A stretch of 20,355 nt of DNA from Symbiodinium natans. Lineage: Eukaryota; Sar; Dinophyceae; Suessiales; Symbiodiniaceae. Made by a program: the position numbers and the translations under genes. Within the stretch, counting starts at the first letter, position 1; each line of letters begins with the position of its first letter. A model generated the notes under the pieces. The model searched no databases. It saw only the letters and a list, made by a program, of their open reading frames with translations, and had not been told where the DNA came from. Below, one piece after another: positions 17,334 to 20,355 of the stretch. The DNA lies in contig CAJNDS010001389.1 in the NCBI GenBank assembly GCA_905221605.1, positions 1 through 20,355 on the forward strand. The letters are read 5' to 3'.

Positions 17334-18782
17334 CGTGACGCACAAGCGCGCCCTGACCGTCGTTAAGACAGCAAGAACTCCAAACCCTCCACGGCCAGCA
17401 GTCAAGGACGGTTTGGGTCACATCTTCCCAAATATAACACGCGCACGCATACCCCTCGCAGCTTAACTGGTCTGCACAAGTGCTACGCTGCTAAGTCGCA
17501 TATGGCGCACGTACAAAAACACTGCACGCACATGTGAGATCATGTGAGTCGGGCACGCTGCCAAACCCAGCCCAAGCCGGCACACCTCTCAATCTAGCGC
17601 AACAACAACCTATAAGCAAACACAGCGCGCGATTCTTTTTCGCTGGGACTGTGCTGCAAGTGCAGAAACACACACCGCACCACAAGAGGGGGACGGCAGT
17701 CCATTTTCTCCGGGCGGGCGGACGGGAACTTCAAAGACGATATCAGCACACTCTGACAGCGACCAACACTTCAATCACCGCTGCCACAAAACTGTCAACC
17801 ATGCATACAAAGGCACACAAGACATCTGACACTAGATAGAGAGGGTTTATGTCACAGTCTGGGGCTCGAGCAGAAGACTAGCAGGACTCAACGAACGGTA
17901 ACGAACCTGCAAGACGACTCACGCGCTTTGCTGTGCTCCACGCAATGCAGCATAGCACAACGTGAGCGATCGCACTCAGCAGGGTTTCGATACCAGCATA
18001 TTCTTGGTGACACACAGCAGTGCTTGGCGCTCCAACGCATAGGCCACAAGCCTAGACCCTAGACTGGAGAGATGGGGCCATTTGCAAAGCTCTTGTCGGC
18101 ACTTGACTCAAGGTCTGGCATGGAATCTGCAGGCGCCACAAACTGGCCTTGCTCCTTCACGTTGTACAGCGGGGCATGTTGCGGCCGTTGCCGCGTTGGC
18201 TTGCAAAAGCAAACCTGCACATGACAACACAACTTTTCGGACGTTCGAACTCAGCTGCCGCACCAACCTGGCAAACTCGCTCGAAATCTGCTTTCTCTTC
18301 CACCGTGAAACTTGAAATGTACGCGACATGTTGGCAGGGCCCCTGGCACAGCGTAACACCAGTCTGCACGTTTCTCCCTGCACTCTCAACTTTCCTTCCC
18401 TCTCACCCATCCTAACAAGCCAAGACTAAACACGTGCAGGCGCACCGACATTGTTTTGCAAAATGCAGGGACAAGCCATCTAGCAGATCTCTGCCAACAG
18501 GCTACCCTTCTCCCTTCCTAAGCTGCTCTGCAGCCCAGGGCGGGCGGGTGGGAAAGGCAGAACACGAGACTGTATCTGCCAACAACCGTGGCGCAGCCGA
18601 ACCTATGCACACCCCTTTGACAGCCAGCTGCACCAACTCGCACACGGGCATGTTCGGTGGGAGAGAGGGATGGTGTTCCTGCCTACCCCAACCAACCGCA
18701 AACACCAGTACCACACAAAGCAGCGGCACTTGGCAATCTTCAAATCTATTGGCGCTCTCACGCATCAAACGCAGCTACAGAG

Positions 18783-18786
<4 letters not shown>
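17334..18786. other. Region without recognised gene
   Basis: About 1.45 kb with only short overlapping frames on both strands. It contains a partial dispersed element (17866-17955) and two G-rich GGGCGGGCGG motifs (about 17711 and 18539). No tRNA or rRNA recognised. Confidence 0.45.
17866..17955 (+). mobile_element. Partial dispersed element copy E-e (3' part)
   Basis: GGCTCGAGCAG, then GACGACTCACGCGCTTTGC and TGCTCCACGC parallel the end of the copy at 4263-4602 (GGCTCGAGCAG, GACGACTCATGTGCTTCGC, CGCTCCGCAC). The 5' half is not clear; GGGCGGGCGGACGGG at about 17711 may belong to it. Confidence 0.5.

Positions 18787-18822
<36 letters not shown>
18787..18822. repeat. (AC)18 microsatellite
   Basis: Eighteen uninterrupted AC units directly abutting the start of the dispersed element at 18823. 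Confidence 0.97.

Positions 18823-20355
<1,533 letters not shown>

Overview
The window looks like nuclear DNA of a GC-rich eukaryote, most likely a protist or alga. Reading frames are long, a short GT-AG intron can be proposed, there are no bacterial operon signals, and the secreted proteins carry ricin-type lectin, discoidin (F5/8 C) and SRCR domains. There is abundant CA/TG simple sequence and a degenerate CCCTAAA (TTTAGGG-type) telomere-like tract. Head-to-tail gene arrays with short spacers and this domain set would fit an alveolate (dinoflagellate, chromerid or perkinsid), but nothing here proves it and no dinoflagellate spliced-leader sequence was seen.

Positions 1 to about 12334 are a head-to-tail array on the minus strand. 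Each unit is about 2.64-2.69 kb once inserted elements are discounted, and holds two genes. Gene B is a signal-peptide protein of about 401-403 aa: ricin-type beta-trefoil segment, Ala/Ser linker, discoidin domain, Ala-rich helical tail. Gene A is a signal-peptide protein of about 266 aa with two 8-cysteine SRCR domains; its signal peptide seems to sit on a separate small exon before a 61-nt intron. There are four intact B genes (132-1337, 2787-3995, 5768-6976, 8454-9665) and four A genes (1603-2464, 4521-5454, 7271-8132, 10241-11102). A fifth unit at the right end is broken: B5 has lost its 5' part (11416-12334), and only the last 51 codons of A5 remain (13217-13369), with an in-frame TAG. 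Spacers are about 265 bp (A stop to next B start, where no element intervenes) and 313-322 bp (B stop to A start). The two products would be secreted or surface adhesion/carbohydrate-binding proteins made from adjacent genes; whether they interact is not known.

Two copies of a roughly 300-360 bp dispersed element sit inside the array (4263-4602, 9817-10119). The first rewrites the C terminus of A2. Further full or partial copies lie at 15519-15790, 15936-16050, 17866-17955 and 18823-19179. The B5/A5 break holds an unrelated 0.83-kb segment with a very G-rich tract that includes a run of 30 G.

From 13370 to 18786 no convincing complete gene is seen: there are element copies, a telomere-like tract, a tetranucleotide repeat and one possible exon (16992-17333, plus). 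The right end (19179-20355) is about 1.2 kb of compound CA-rich satellite that runs off the window.
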